Below are positions 16,867 to 24,933 of a stretch of DNA of 64,000 nt, one piece after another (the stretch's first letter is position 1; each line of letters starts with the position of its first letter). Source of the DNA: Paeniglutamicibacter sulfureus (GTDB taxonomy: Bacteria > Actinomycetota > Actinomycetes > Actinomycetales > Micrococcaceae). The position numbers and the translations under genes are program-made. Location: contig NZ_JAULBL010000002.1 in NCBI RefSeq assembly GCF_030512175.1, forward strand, positions 556,149 to 620,148. The letters are read 5' to 3'. Under the pieces are notes generated by a model. It ran no database searches, had not been told where the DNA came from, and saw only the letters and a list, made by a program, of their open reading frames with translations.

Positions 16867-18276
16867 ATGTCTCAGACTGAAAACCCCGTTTCCACCCTTG
16901 GGAACCAGCACCCCGACGATCCCGGCGTCCAACGCCGCGTCGAACCCCATGTCGGCAAGCTGCGCGGCACGCACTTCCCCGGCCCGCGCGGCACCCGGAT
17001 CGCCAGCCTGCCGGCAGCGCTCTTCATCGTGCTTGCCGTCATGGTGTTCATTGCCGCAGCCACCGGCAAGCTGCCGGACTCCATGCTCTCGGGCTTCACT
17101 GTCACGATCCTGCTCGGCGGGCTGCTGATCTGGATCGGCAACCTGTTCCCGGTGGTGCGCGACTTCGGCCTGCCCACGGTGCTGTGCACGTTCATTCCAG
17201 CCACGCTCATGTCCTTCGACCTCTTGCCTGCAAACCTGGTGGAGGTCGTGGAGAACTTCGTCAAGGGACACGGGTTCCTGGACTTCTTCGTCATCACCAT
17301 CATCGCCGGCTCCATCCTGGGCATGCCTCGCGCCCTGCTGCTGAAGGCCGGACCGCGCTTCGCGGTGCCGCTGGTCGGCTGCCTCGTGGCAACGTTCGTG
17401 TTGGTCGGTCTGCTGGGTGCTGCCACCGGCTTCGGGTTCATGGAGGGCATCCTGTTCATTGCCGCCCCCATCATGGCCGGCGGGCTGGGCGTGGGCGCGC
17501 TGCCGATGAGCGAGATGTACGCGGCCCGCACCGGTGAGGATTCGGCGACGTTCATGGGGGAACTGATGTCGGCCGTCGTGGTGGCCAACATCGTGTGCAT
17601 CATCATTGCCGGCATCTACAACGGGCTGGGCAAGACCCGCAAGCAGTTCTTCGTCGGGTTCAACGGCCACGGCGAGCTGATGCGCATCAAGGGCAAGAAA
17701 TCCGAGCTTTCCCTGCCGCCCAAGAACGAGTCCTCCTCGTTCATTGCCCTGGGCAAGGGCCTGCTCTTTGCCGGCGCGCTGTTTATCTTCGGGCAGCTGG
17801 TCGGCTCCTACCTCGAGGTCCTGCACCCCTACGCGTGGACCATCATCGCCGCCGCCGCGGTGAAGATCTTCGGATGGCTGCCCAAGGACATCGAGGAATC
17901 CACGGCCGACTGGGGCGACATGGTGGGCGCCACCATGGTCCCGGCGCTGCTGGTGGGCGTGAGCATCAGCTACATCAACATGGACGAGGTCGTAGCCTCG
18001 CTGAGCAACCCGAAGTTCATCCTGCTGACCGTCGTGACGGTGCTGATCGCGACGTTGACCTCCGGCATCCTGGGCTGGCTCATGAAGTTCAACTTCGTGG
18101 AAGCCTCCATCACCCCGGGCCTGGTCATGGCCGACACCGGTGGCAGCGGAGATGTCGCGGTGCTCAGCGCCGCGAACCGCATGCACCTGATGCCCTTCGC
18201 CGCGTTGACCAACCGGCTCGGCGGCGCGCTGGTGCTGTTCGTGACCTCGCTGCTGGTCCCGTTCCTGGTGCTTTAG
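16867..18276 (+). CDS. 2-hydroxycarboxylate transporter (CitS/CitP/MleP family)
   Basis: 469 residues from ATG 16867, preceded by GCGAGGACG; about 11 membrane helices. Both re-entrant-loop signatures of the 2HCT family are present: MAGGLGVGALPMSEMYA and TGGSGDVAVLSAANRMHLMP. Characterised members carry citrate, malate, lactate or citramalate with Na+ or H+ or by exchange. It lies 76 bases after the lyase gene in the same direction and is probably the uptake component of that pathway. Confidence 0.92.
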   Translation: MSQTENPVSTLGNQHPDDPGVQRRVEPHVGKLRGTHFPGPRGTRIASLPAALFIVLAVMVFIAAATGKLPDSMLSGFTVTILLGGLLIWIGNLFPVVRDFGLPTVLCTFIPATLMSFDLLPANLVEVVENFVKGHGFLDFFVITIIAGSILGMPRALLLKAGPRFAVPLVGCLVATFVLVGLLGAATGFGFMEGILFIAAPIMAGGLGVGALPMSEMYAARTGEDSATFMGELMSAVVVANIVCIIIAGIYNGLGKTRKQFFVGFNGHGELMRIKGKKSELSLPPKNESSSFIALGKGLLFAGALFIFGQLVGSYLEVLHPYAWTIIAAAAVKIFGWLPKDIEESTADWGDMVGATMVPALLVGVSISYINMDEVVASLSNPKFILLTVVTVLIATLTSGILGWLMKFNFVEASITPGLVMADTGGSGDVAVLSAANRMHLMPFAALTNRLGGALVLFVTSLLVPFLVL

Positions 18277-18301
18277 CCGTTCCCGGCCCGCCGGAAAAAA
18301 G

Positions 18302-18326
18302 GCCCCCGACACTCGGTGTCGGGGGC
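18302..18326 (-). terminator. Rho-independent terminator for the second IclR gene
   Basis: GCCCCCGACAC and GTGTCGGGGGC form an 11-bp perfect stem with a 3-nt loop. The run of A just to its left (18294-18300) becomes a U-tract on the minus strand, so it mainly ends the iclR transcript and may also stop the transporter operon. Confidence 0.85.
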
Positions 18327-18332
18327 GCTCCG

Positions 18333-19121
18333 TCATTCCGGGTGCGTGTCCAGGGTGCCGCGGATAGCGGCGCAGGCCGCCAGCAGCAGGGAAACGACCC
18401 GGGCGCCCTGCAGGTCCCCGGCGCGGGAGATCGGTGCGCTGAGGGACAAGGCAAAGGACTTCCCGTTGGCCAGCGGACCCACGGGAGCGCCGATGGCCGC
18501 GAGCTCCGGTTCGGTGCGGCCGATGTTGATCGCGTAGTTCCTGGCCCGGACCTGGGCGAGCTCGGAGAGCAAATGGGCAAGGCCCCCGGCATCCAGCTCG
18601 TTGCCCTCGCTCCGGGTGGCACGGCGGCGGTAGAGCTGGGCAACGGCCGCATCGGAGAGGACCGAGAGTGCGGCCAATCCGGCGGAGGACGTGCCGGCCG
18701 GGAGCACCGTTCCCGTGCGGTCGCCGATCCGCACCAGCTGCGGACCTTCGACGCTGTGGCGGAACCGGGCGCTCGCCCCGATGCGCTCCACCAGGTTCAC
18801 GGTTTCGCCCGTCGCCGCAGCCAGCGCCTCGAGCTGCGGTCGCACCGCGGCGACCAGTCTTCGGGCCGGATTCCGTGCCGCATCGAGGTGCAAGTTGGGT
18901 CCGGCGGCGTAGTGCTTCTGCGGATCCTGCACCGCGAAGCCCCGGTAGACGAGAGTCGCCAGGAGCCGGTGGGCGGTGGAGGGTGCCACGCCCAGCTCCC
19001 TGGCCGCATCGACGATGCGCAGCGCATCGCGTTCCTGCAGCAGCACCAGGATGCGCAAGGCATTTTCCACCGATTCGACGGCGTGGACGGGCCGTTTGAC
19101 GATCCGATTAGTTTTCTGCAC
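18333..19121 (-). CDS. IclR-family regulator next to the hydroxybenzoate monooxygenase
   Basis: 262 residues from GTG 19121. HTH region: AVESVENALRILVLLQERDA, then AARELGVAPSTAHRLLATL; the C-terminal domain is typical IclR effector-binding. It lies downstream of the MobA-like monooxygenase on the same strand, 54 bases away. A palindrome over its own start (19114-19128) is nearly identical to one in front of the monooxygenase gene (21174-21196), strong sequence evidence for autoregulation and for control of that gene. The likely effector is an aromatic acid. Confidence 0.9.
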   Translation of the reverse strand: MQKTNRIVKRPVHAVESVENALRILVLLQERDALRIVDAARELGVAPSTAHRLLATLVYRGFAVQDPQKHYAAGPNLHLDAARNPARRLVAAVRPQLEALAAATGETVNLVERIGASARFRHSVEGPQLVRIGDRTGTVLPAGTSSAGLAALSVLSDAAVAQLYRRRATRSEGNELDAGGLAHLLSELAQVRARNYAINIGRTEPELAAIGAPVGPLANGKSFALSLSAPISRAGDLQGARVVSLLLAACAAIRGTLDTHPE

Positions 19122-19128
19122 AACAGAA
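19114..19128. promoter_or_regulatory. IclR operator copy at the regulator's own start codon
   Basis: TTCTGCACAACAGAA has perfect 5-bp arms (TTCTG/CAGAA) around CACAA and covers the GTG start of the iclR gene. It matches the centre of the site at 21174-21196 at 14 of 15 bases, which points to one protein binding both places. Confidence 0.65.
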
Positions 19129-19175
19129 TCCTACGGGTGGTCGCGGGTTCCGTGGAGCCCGCGACCGCATCAAGG

Positions 19176-21089
19176 TCAGACGAGCGCCGGGGCGCGCATG
19201 ATGCCTGCGAAGAAGGCGGCCAGCTCCGCGTGGGCATCCAGCGGCAGCACGTGGGCCACGTACTGGTCGGGGCGGACCACCACGATGGCGCCGAGCTCGC
19301 GGTCGATCCCGCGTGCGGCGAAGATGTCGTTCGCCGCATCCGCGGTGAAGACCTTCTCGTAGTCGATGAGTCCCAGCGGCGCCTTGCGTGGAAGCAGGAA
19401 CGCGGGAACGTCCCCGGGCTCCACGTCGCGGTGGTGCTGCTGGAGCACCGCACGCACGTCGAAGACCGCGTCGTCGTCGACCCCGGCAGGGGTGAAGGAG
19501 CACACCGGGGAGGAAGGGGCCTCGGCCAGGAAGGTGCAGAGCGCGGCAAGGCGGGAATCGGCTGCGTCGGGGCGTGCGGCGTCCGCGAACACGTAGATCC
19601 GCCAGCGGCCGTCGGCCAGCGCCTGGTGGCCGAGCTGCAGCGGCTTGGCATCGGCGAGCCGGATGACCGGTGAGGAGTGGAAGCGCTCGCCGACCGGGAA
19701 GCCGGAGGCCAGGTGCTCGTGGGTGCCTTCCCCTGTGATCATGCCCGGGCGGTAGTCGGTGGCGAATCCGGCGGTGAATCGGCCGCCCTGGGTGAAGATG
19801 CCCTGGCGTTCGGCGGCATCCATGCCGCCGGCATCCGGGTTGGCGGGGTCCTTGGGCTTGGCAGCCATCGCGGTGGACCACTTGAGGTCGAAGTCGATCA
19901 GTTCCTGGGCGATCACCTGGCGTTCTTCGGAATAGGTGTCCAGCAGGGCCTCGGGGCTGCGGCCCTGCAACACCGCCGCCAGCTTCCAGCCCAGGTTGAA
20001 GCCGTCCTGCATGGAGACGTTCATGCCCTGGCCGGCCTTGGCGCTATGGGTGTGGCAGGCGTCCCCGGCGATGAACACGCGCGGGGTGCGGGTGCCGCGG
20101 TCCTCGGGAAGCACGTCGTCGAACCGCTCGGCGATGCGCTGGCCCACCTCGTAGACGCTCCACCAGGCGATTTCCTTCACATCCAGCGTGTAGGGGTGCA
20201 GGATCTTCTGTGCCGCCTCGATGACCGAATCGGCGGTGAAACGGCTCCGGGCCTCGCGATCACCGGGGTCGATGTCGCCGAGGTCCACGTAGAGGCGCAC
20301 CAGGTAGCCGCCCTCGCGCGGGATCAGCAGGATGGATCCGCCGGAGGCCGACTGGATGGCGGACTTCAGGCGGATGTCGGGGAAATCGGTGACCGCCAGC
20401 ATGTCCATGACGCCCCAGGCGTGGTTGCGGGCATCGCCCTGCATCTTGATGCCCAGCGAGCGGCGCACGTTCGAGCGGGCGCCCTCGCAGCCCACGGCGT
20501 ACTTCGCGGCCACGGTGATATCCGCCCCTGGCTCGGCCCCGGTGCGGCGCAGCGTTGCTGTGACGGGGTGGTCGCCGGTTTCGGCGACGGATACGTCGAT
20601 GAGTTCCAGACCGTAGTCGGGGACCAGCCGGGAAGGGGAGTTGGCCATGTGCTCGAGCAGCAGGTCCTGCATGCGGGCCTGGTTCACGATCACGTGGGGG
20701 TATTCGGAGAGGCCGTCGGCGACGTCCTGGATCCGGCCGGTGCGTGCGATCCCGTCGGCGGAGTCCGGGCCCCAGAAGCTGGTCTCATTGACCCAGTAGG
20801 CCTCGCGCATCAGGCGCTCGGCCAGCCCGAAGCCGTTGAACATCTCCACGGTGCGGCAGGCGACGCCGTCGGCGTGCCCCAGTTCGAGGGCCGCCTCGCG
20901 GCGCTCAACCACGAGTGTGGAGATGTCGGGGAACTCGGCCAGCTGGGCGGCCAGGACCGACCCGGCGGGGCCGGTGCCGGCGATGAGCACGTCCACCTGC
21001 TCGGGGAAAGTTCCCGGTGCGCGGCGGCCGGGTGCGGCGGGGCGGATGTCGGGGTCTCCCGGGCGGTAGCCATCCTGGTAGAACTGCAT
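19176..21089 (-). CDS. FAD-dependent aromatic monooxygenase, MobA-like (probable 3-hydroxybenzoate 4-monooxygenase)
   Basis: 638 residues from ATG 21089, chosen for its GAGGAG ribosome site; an open extension upstream is ignored. The N-terminal FAD fold has VLIAGTGPAGSVLAAQL; the second FAD motif is RVFIAGDACHTHSAKAGQGMN (written in part; Asp343); and a thioredoxin-like C-terminal domain spans about 480-638. This is the phenol 2-monooxygenase / 3-hydroxybenzoate 4-hydroxylase architecture, and the length matches Comamonas MobA (639). The product would be protocatechuate, which the pca genes at 41-46 kb could use. Substrate is inferred. Confidence 0.85.
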   Translation of the reverse strand: MQFYQDGYRPGDPDIRPAAPGRRAPGTFPEQVDVLIAGTGPAGSVLAAQLAEFPDISTLVVERREAALELGHADGVACRTVEMFNGFGLAERLMREAYWVNETSFWGPDSADGIARTGRIQDVADGLSEYPHVIVNQARMQDLLLEHMANSPSRLVPDYGLELIDVSVAETGDHPVTATLRRTGAEPGADITVAAKYAVGCEGARSNVRRSLGIKMQGDARNHAWGVMDMLAVTDFPDIRLKSAIQSASGGSILLIPREGGYLVRLYVDLGDIDPGDREARSRFTADSVIEAAQKILHPYTLDVKEIAWWSVYEVGQRIAERFDDVLPEDRGTRTPRVFIAGDACHTHSAKAGQGMNVSMQDGFNLGWKLAAVLQGRSPEALLDTYSEERQVIAQELIDFDLKWSTAMAAKPKDPANPDAGGMDAAERQGIFTQGGRFTAGFATDYRPGMITGEGTHEHLASGFPVGERFHSSPVIRLADAKPLQLGHQALADGRWRIYVFADAARPDAADSRLAALCTFLAEAPSSPVCSFTPAGVDDDAVFDVRAVLQQHHRDVEPGDVPAFLLPRKAPLGLIDYEKVFTADAANDIFAARGIDRELGAIVVVRPDQYVAHVLPLDAHAELAAFFAGIMRAPALV

Positions 21090-21173
21090 GCTGCTCCTCG
21101 GTATGCCGGCGCCCAAAGGCGGCGTTGTGATCTGGTTCATCAACCGTAGGACCGGTCTCCTTCCCGGTGCCAG

Positions 21174-21196
21174 GACATTCTGCACAGCAGAATGTC
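21174..21196. promoter_or_regulatory. 23-bp palindromic operator upstream of the monooxygenase gene
   Basis: GACATTCTGC (21174-21183) and GCAGAATGTC (21187-21196) are perfect 10-bp arms around ACA, 85 bases before the monooxygenase ATG. The core recurs at the start of the iclR gene (19114-19128). The most likely binding protein is that IclR regulator. Confidence 0.7.
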
Positions 21197-21261
21197 GAGG
21201 CAACGCCAGGCCCGCACGAATCCGCGTCTGGCACCTCCGGGGTTTGGTGAGCGGTGAACAG

Positions 21262-21297
21262 CACCTTATTTACTTGAAGAATCAACTAAATAAGGTG
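21262..21297. promoter_or_regulatory. 36-bp nested palindrome just upstream of the dioxygenase start
   Basis: Outer arms CACCTTATTTA (21262-21272) and TAAATAAGGTG (21287-21297) match perfectly over 11 bp; inner arms TTGA (21274-21277) and TCAA (21282-21285) continue the symmetry. The right arm contains TAAGGT, a plausible -10, and ends 12 bases before ATG 21310, so a bound repressor would block initiation. The AT-rich character differs from the IclR-type site 80 bases away and suggests a different regulator, perhaps MarR or TetR type, not in this interval. Confidence 0.6.
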
Positions 21298-21309
21298 TAT
21301 GCTCATTAC

Positions 21310-22107
21310 ATGACTACTGCAGCCGACCGCCCACCGGTACTCTTTCTCTCCCACGGCGCCCCGCCCCTGGCCGACGACGCCACGTGGACATCTCAATTGG
21401 CAGGCTGGTCGGGGACCATGGAAAAGCCCAAGGACATCCTGATGATTTCCGCGCACTGGGAGAATGCACCGGTGTCGCTGAGTGCCACGCACCGGAAGCA
21501 GGAATTGGTCTACGACTTTTGGGGCTTCCCGCAGCACTACTACGACGTGCGCTACGACGCCCCCATGGCACCGGAGCTGGCCGACGAGGTCGCCCGGCTG
21601 ACCGGCACCCACGGCCACCACGTGGAACGCGACGAGACCCGCGGCCTGGACCACGGCGCCTACGTGCCGCTGAAGGAAATGTTCCCCGACGCGGATGTCC
21701 CGGTGGTGCAGATGTCAATGCCCACCCTGGATCCCCAGGGCCTCTTCGCCCTCGGCCAGTCTCTGGCTCCGCTGCGCGACCGCGGCACCATGATCATCGG
21801 ATCCGGCTTCACCACGCACAACCTGCGCTGGTTCAACCCGGCAGGCGGACCCGACGTCACCCCGCCGGCCGCATCGAGCGAATTCGACCACTGGGCCGAA
21901 GAGGCCATGGGCCGCGGCGACGTGGACTCCATCCTCGACTTCCTGCACAAGGCGCCTGCCGCCCGCGAGGCGCACCCGCGCTCCGAGCACTGGGCACCGC
22001 TCTATGTAGCCCTTGGCGCGGCATATGCCTCGGGAGGCATCGAGGCCAAGACCGCCATCGACGGCTTCTGGTTCGGGCTCTCCAAGCGCTCCTGGACGCT
22101 CACCTAA
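21310..22107 (+). CDS. LigB-type extradiol dioxygenase (4,5-DOPA dioxygenase/YgiD family)
   Basis: 265 residues from ATG 21310. Expected metal ligands are visible: His15 in FLSHGAPPL, His49 in ISAHWE and His227 in SEHWAPLYVALGAA; DHGAYVPLK (His115) is the conserved acid-base region. The family uses a non-haem metal (zinc in YgiD) and opens catechol-type rings. The gene is divergent from the monooxygenase, which makes a catecholic product, but its real substrate is unknown. There is almost no leader, so translation may start without a Shine-Dalgarno. Confidence 0.88.
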   Translation: MTTAADRPPVLFLSHGAPPLADDATWTSQLAGWSGTMEKPKDILMISAHWENAPVSLSATHRKQELVYDFWGFPQHYYDVRYDAPMAPELADEVARLTGTHGHHVERDETRGLDHGAYVPLKEMFPDADVPVVQMSMPTLDPQGLFALGQSLAPLRDRGTMIIGSGFTTHNLRWFNPAGGPDVTPPAASSEFDHWAEEAMGRGDVDSILDFLHKAPAAREAHPRSEHWAPLYVALGAAYASGGIEAKTAIDGFWFGLSKRSWTLT

Positions 22108-22119
22108 CCCCGAAGTAGG

Positions 22120-22725
22120 TCAGGGATTCGATCGGAGGTCGCGGCGCATGATCAGCCGCGGCATCCTGCTGGCCACCGCGTCGGTGGTGCCGATGACGCG
22201 GAACCCGGCCTGCTCGAACATGGACCGGGTTCCGACGAACGCCATGGTCGTGTCCATCCTGCCCGGGGGATCCACGGGGTGTGCCTCGATGGCCGGCGCG
22301 CCGCGGGAAGCCGCGTACTCCACGGCCCCCTCAAGCAGGCGGGCCATGACGCCCTGCCGCCGGTGCCCGCTGCGCACCACCACGCAGATGATGCTCCACA
22401 CCGGGACACCGTCCACGGGCCGGATGAGCTTTGACGCCGCCAGCCGCGGGATCTCGGCGCGAGGGCCAATGCTGCACCACCCGACGGGCTCGCCGTCGCG
22501 GTATGTGATCACGCCTGGCGGATTCTCCCGCTCGCAGAGCCTGCGCATGGCGGTCTCGCGATTGCCGCCGCCGAGCTCCTCGATGTCCTTGACGCCCAAG
22601 CGGTGCGAGAGGCACCAGCAGTGCGTGTCCCGCCGGGTCGGGTTGATGACGTCGGCGAAATCCTCGAAGTTCTCGGGCGTGACCGGATGGGTCTGCCACC
22701 GGTGGATCGATGCGGTCTCGGGCAT
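22120..22725 (-). CDS. GNAT-family N-acetyltransferase
   Basis: 201 residues from ATG 22725; starts at 22746 and 22791 are in frame, but a putative -10 (TAAGGT, minus strand) just before 22791 argues against the longest one. The acetyl-CoA-binding motif A is SIICVVVRSGHRRQGVMARL (R-x-x-G-x form), followed by LLEGAVEYAASRGAPAIEAHP. The N-terminal part contains CWCLSHR, common in actinobacterial GNAT proteins of this type. The substrate is unknown. It ends 13 bases from the convergent dioxygenase. Confidence 0.8.
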   Translation of the reverse strand: MPETASIHRWQTHPVTPENFEDFADVINPTRRDTHCWCLSHRLGVKDIEELGGGNRETAMRRLCERENPPGVITYRDGEPVGWCSIGPRAEIPRLAASKLIRPVDGVPVWSIICVVVRSGHRRQGVMARLLEGAVEYAASRGAPAIEAHPVDPPGRMDTTMAFVGTRSMFEQAGFRVIGTTDAVASRMPRLIMRRDLRSNP

Positions 22726-23329
22726 ATGCCCATTCTGCCGTTCCATCCCGACCCCGGCTACCACCCGGCGACCGTGGACACTGATTTTCATACCTTATTA
22801 ACTGCCTCCGGCCGCGACATTGAGAATCACCTGAAGATCGCGGCCGGAGCTGTTGGGGCAGCGCTTGGCCTCGGGGCGTCTGGATCGACTTGGCGTGCGC
22901 CGATGCGGGTGGAATGCATCCGGCGTCAGCGGGGAGTTGTGTTCATCGACCAGTGATTAAGCGCTGGAAAGCTCCGCCACCAACTTGCGCCCGGGTAGGC
23001 AGACAGTGGCGAACACATGGAGGCGCGGCAGGTACTCCTCGACGAGCGGGGGCCAATGCCCAGAATCTCTGGACCCGTGAGCTTATCGATGAGCCCGATG
23101 TACACGGGGTGGCAAATTCGTTGGACTGTTGCCAGTTTCCGGCCTAGCGTGGGCATAGGGGGCAGGCCGCACGAGAAGGGCCAGGTTGGAGGGGCAACCA
23201 GCGAACCGTCACGGCCGGCGGGATGTTCCCATTACCTGGCAACCAACGAACCGCAAGTTCCCCGACCCAAGCAACCCGCCTGCGAAGCCCATGCACCGCA
23301 CACCAGTCCACCAGATAAGGAACCACAAA
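22726..23329. other. Intergenic region with a hairpin and possible gene remains
   Basis: About 600 bases. A 12-bp inverted repeat lies at 22806-22849. On the minus strand, around 22957-23156, two different frames each look locally protein-like (one ends VFATVCLPGRKLVAELSSA before a stop; the other has GRKLATVQRICHPVYIGLID), as expected for a frameshifted, decayed gene. I cannot name the family. The promoter of the aldehyde dehydrogenase gene should be near the right end. Confidence 0.4.
22806..22849. terminator. Inverted repeat, possible terminator
   Basis: CTCCGGCCGCGA (22806-22817) and TCGCGGCCGGAG (22838-22849) match over 12 bp with a 20-nt loop. No clear T-run follows on either strand, so termination is uncertain. 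It could be the end of the decayed frame to its right. Confidence 0.4.
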
Positions 23330-24790
23330 GTGTCATTGCTTGAAGAATCACTCTGGAACTCGAAGATCAACGTCAACGGCTGGGTGGTCGGCGGCGCCGG
23401 CACCCAAGACGTCGTGGAGCCCGCCACCGGAAACGTACTTGGCACCCTCGGATTGGCCTCCGCCGACGACGTCTTGCGTGCTGCCACGGCGGCCGCCAAG
23501 GCACAGGTTGCCTGGGCCGCGAAGAAGCCGGAGGAACGGGCAGCGGTGCTGCGTAGGGCCGGCCTGCTCTGGGAGGAGCACGCGGACGAGGTCAATGAGT
23601 GGCTGGTGCGCGAATCCGGGGGCATTCCCGCCAAGGCTGCGCTCGAGACGCACACCGCGGCCAACGAGTGCTACGAGGCCTCCGCGCTGCCGTCGCTTCC
23701 GGCCGGCGAGGTGCTCACCACCAACGAAGAACGCTGGTCCTTCGCCCGTCGCCGCCCGGTCGGGGTCGTCAGCGTCATTGCCCCGTTCAACTTCCCGCTG
23801 ATCCTGGGCATTCGTGCCGTTGCGCCGGCGTTGGCCCTGGGCAACGCGGTGCTGCTCAAGCCCGACCCGCGCACCTCGGTCTGCGCGGGTGTGACCATCA
23901 TGCGGATCTTCGAGGAAGCCGGATTGCCCGAGGGGCTATTGCATCTGCTTCCCGGCGGCGCGGATGTCGGGGCCGCCGTGGTCGAAGCACCGGAGGTGCG
24001 CGTCATTGCGTTCACCGGGTCGACGGCCGCCGGTCGCAAGATCGGGGAAAGCGCCGCGCGGCTGCTCAAGCGTGCGCACCTCGAGCTGGGCGGCAACAGC
24101 GCCATGATCGTGCTCCCCGGTGCCGACCTGGCCAAGGCGGCATCCGCGGCTGCGTTCGGCTCCTTCATGCACCAGGGCCAGATCTGCATGGCCACCGGCC
24201 GGCACATTGTGCACCGGGACATTTACGAGGACTATGTGGCGGCACTGGCCGAAAAGGCACGGAACTTGCCGGTCGGCGACCCGAAGTCCGGCACGGTCGC
24301 GATCGGGCCGATCATCGATGGCCGGCAGCTGGAGCGGATCGATTCCATGGTGCAGTCCGCCGTTGCCGGCGGTGCCCGGCTGGCGGCCGGCGGGAAGCGC
24401 GGCGAGGGATGGTTCTACCCGCCCACCGTCCTGGCGGACTTGGACCCGGACCACGATGCGTGGAAGGAGGAGATCTTTGGACCTGTAGCTCCGGTGCGCA
24501 GTTTCTCCACCATCGACGAAGCGGTGCAGATGGCCAACGCGTCGAGTTACGGGCTCTCGGTGTCCATCCTCGGGGACGTGGGGATGGCCATGAAGATTGC
24601 CGACCGGGTCGATTCCGGAAAGGTCCACATCAATGAGCAGACCGTCTCCGACGAGCCCAACTCTCCGTTCGGCGGGGTCAAGGATTCGGGCAACGGCGGG
24701 CGCATTGGCGGACCGGCGGCCAACATGGAGGCCTTCACCGAGACCCAGTGGCTGACCATGCGCCCGGAGATCGCGCCCTACCCGTTCTAA
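23330..24790 (+). CDS. Benzaldehyde dehydrogenase-like NAD(P)-dependent aldehyde dehydrogenase
   Basis: 486 residues from GTG 23330, preceded by AAGGA; the frame is open upstream but not protein-like. Catalytic Glu252 is in HLELGGNSAMIV and Cys286 in HQGQICMATGRHIV, the latter typical of XylC/vanillin-dehydrogenase-like enzymes. NFPLILGIRAVAPALALGNAV is a hallmark of benzaldehyde dehydrogenases. A role in oxidising benzaldehyde, vanillin or a hydroxybenzaldehyde to the acid would fit the aromatic pathways in the window. It is monocistronic and ends at a strong hairpin. Confidence 0.87.
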   Translation: MSLLEESLWNSKINVNGWVVGGAGTQDVVEPATGNVLGTLGLASADDVLRAATAAAKAQVAWAAKKPEERAAVLRRAGLLWEEHADEVNEWLVRESGGIPAKAALETHTAANECYEASALPSLPAGEVLTTNEERWSFARRRPVGVVSVIAPFNFPLILGIRAVAPALALGNAVLLKPDPRTSVCAGVTIMRIFEEAGLPEGLLHLLPGGADVGAAVVEAPEVRVIAFTGSTAAGRKIGESAARLLKRAHLELGGNSAMIVLPGADLAKAASAAAFGSFMHQGQICMATGRHIVHRDIYEDYVAALAEKARNLPVGDPKSGTVAIGPIIDGRQLERIDSMVQSAVAGGARLAAGGKRGEGWFYPPTVLADLDPDHDAWKEEIFGPVAPVRSFSTIDEAVQMANASSYGLSVSILGDVGMAMKIADRVDSGKVHINEQTVSDEPNSPFGGVKDSGNGGRIGGPAANMEAFTETQWLTMRPEIAPYPF

Positions 24791-24849
24791 ACCGGACCAA
24801 CTGACGATCCGTCCCGCAGCGAGGGGTCGGTTCCAGCCCAACTCAAAAA

Positions 24850-24900
24850 AAGGGGGTGAAGGTCGACACGGTCACAATCCGTGTCGACCTTCACCCCCTT
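24850..24900. terminator. Strong 22-bp terminator hairpin between convergent transcripts
   Basis: Perfect 22-bp arms at 24850-24871 and 24879-24900 around TCACAAT. The A-run at 24845-24851 gives a U-tract on the minus strand, so it ends the tct operon; the plus-strand aldehyde dehydrogenase transcript also meets it. Confidence 0.92.
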
Positions 24901-24933
24901 AGCTGGTGGTTCGGGTCAAGCAAGCCCGAATGC

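Noticed and set aside
16828-18336. 502-codon open frame on the minus strand
   Set aside because: Antisense to the 2-hydroxycarboxylate transporter; repetitive His/Glu/Arg/Gln-rich translation typical of a shadow frame.
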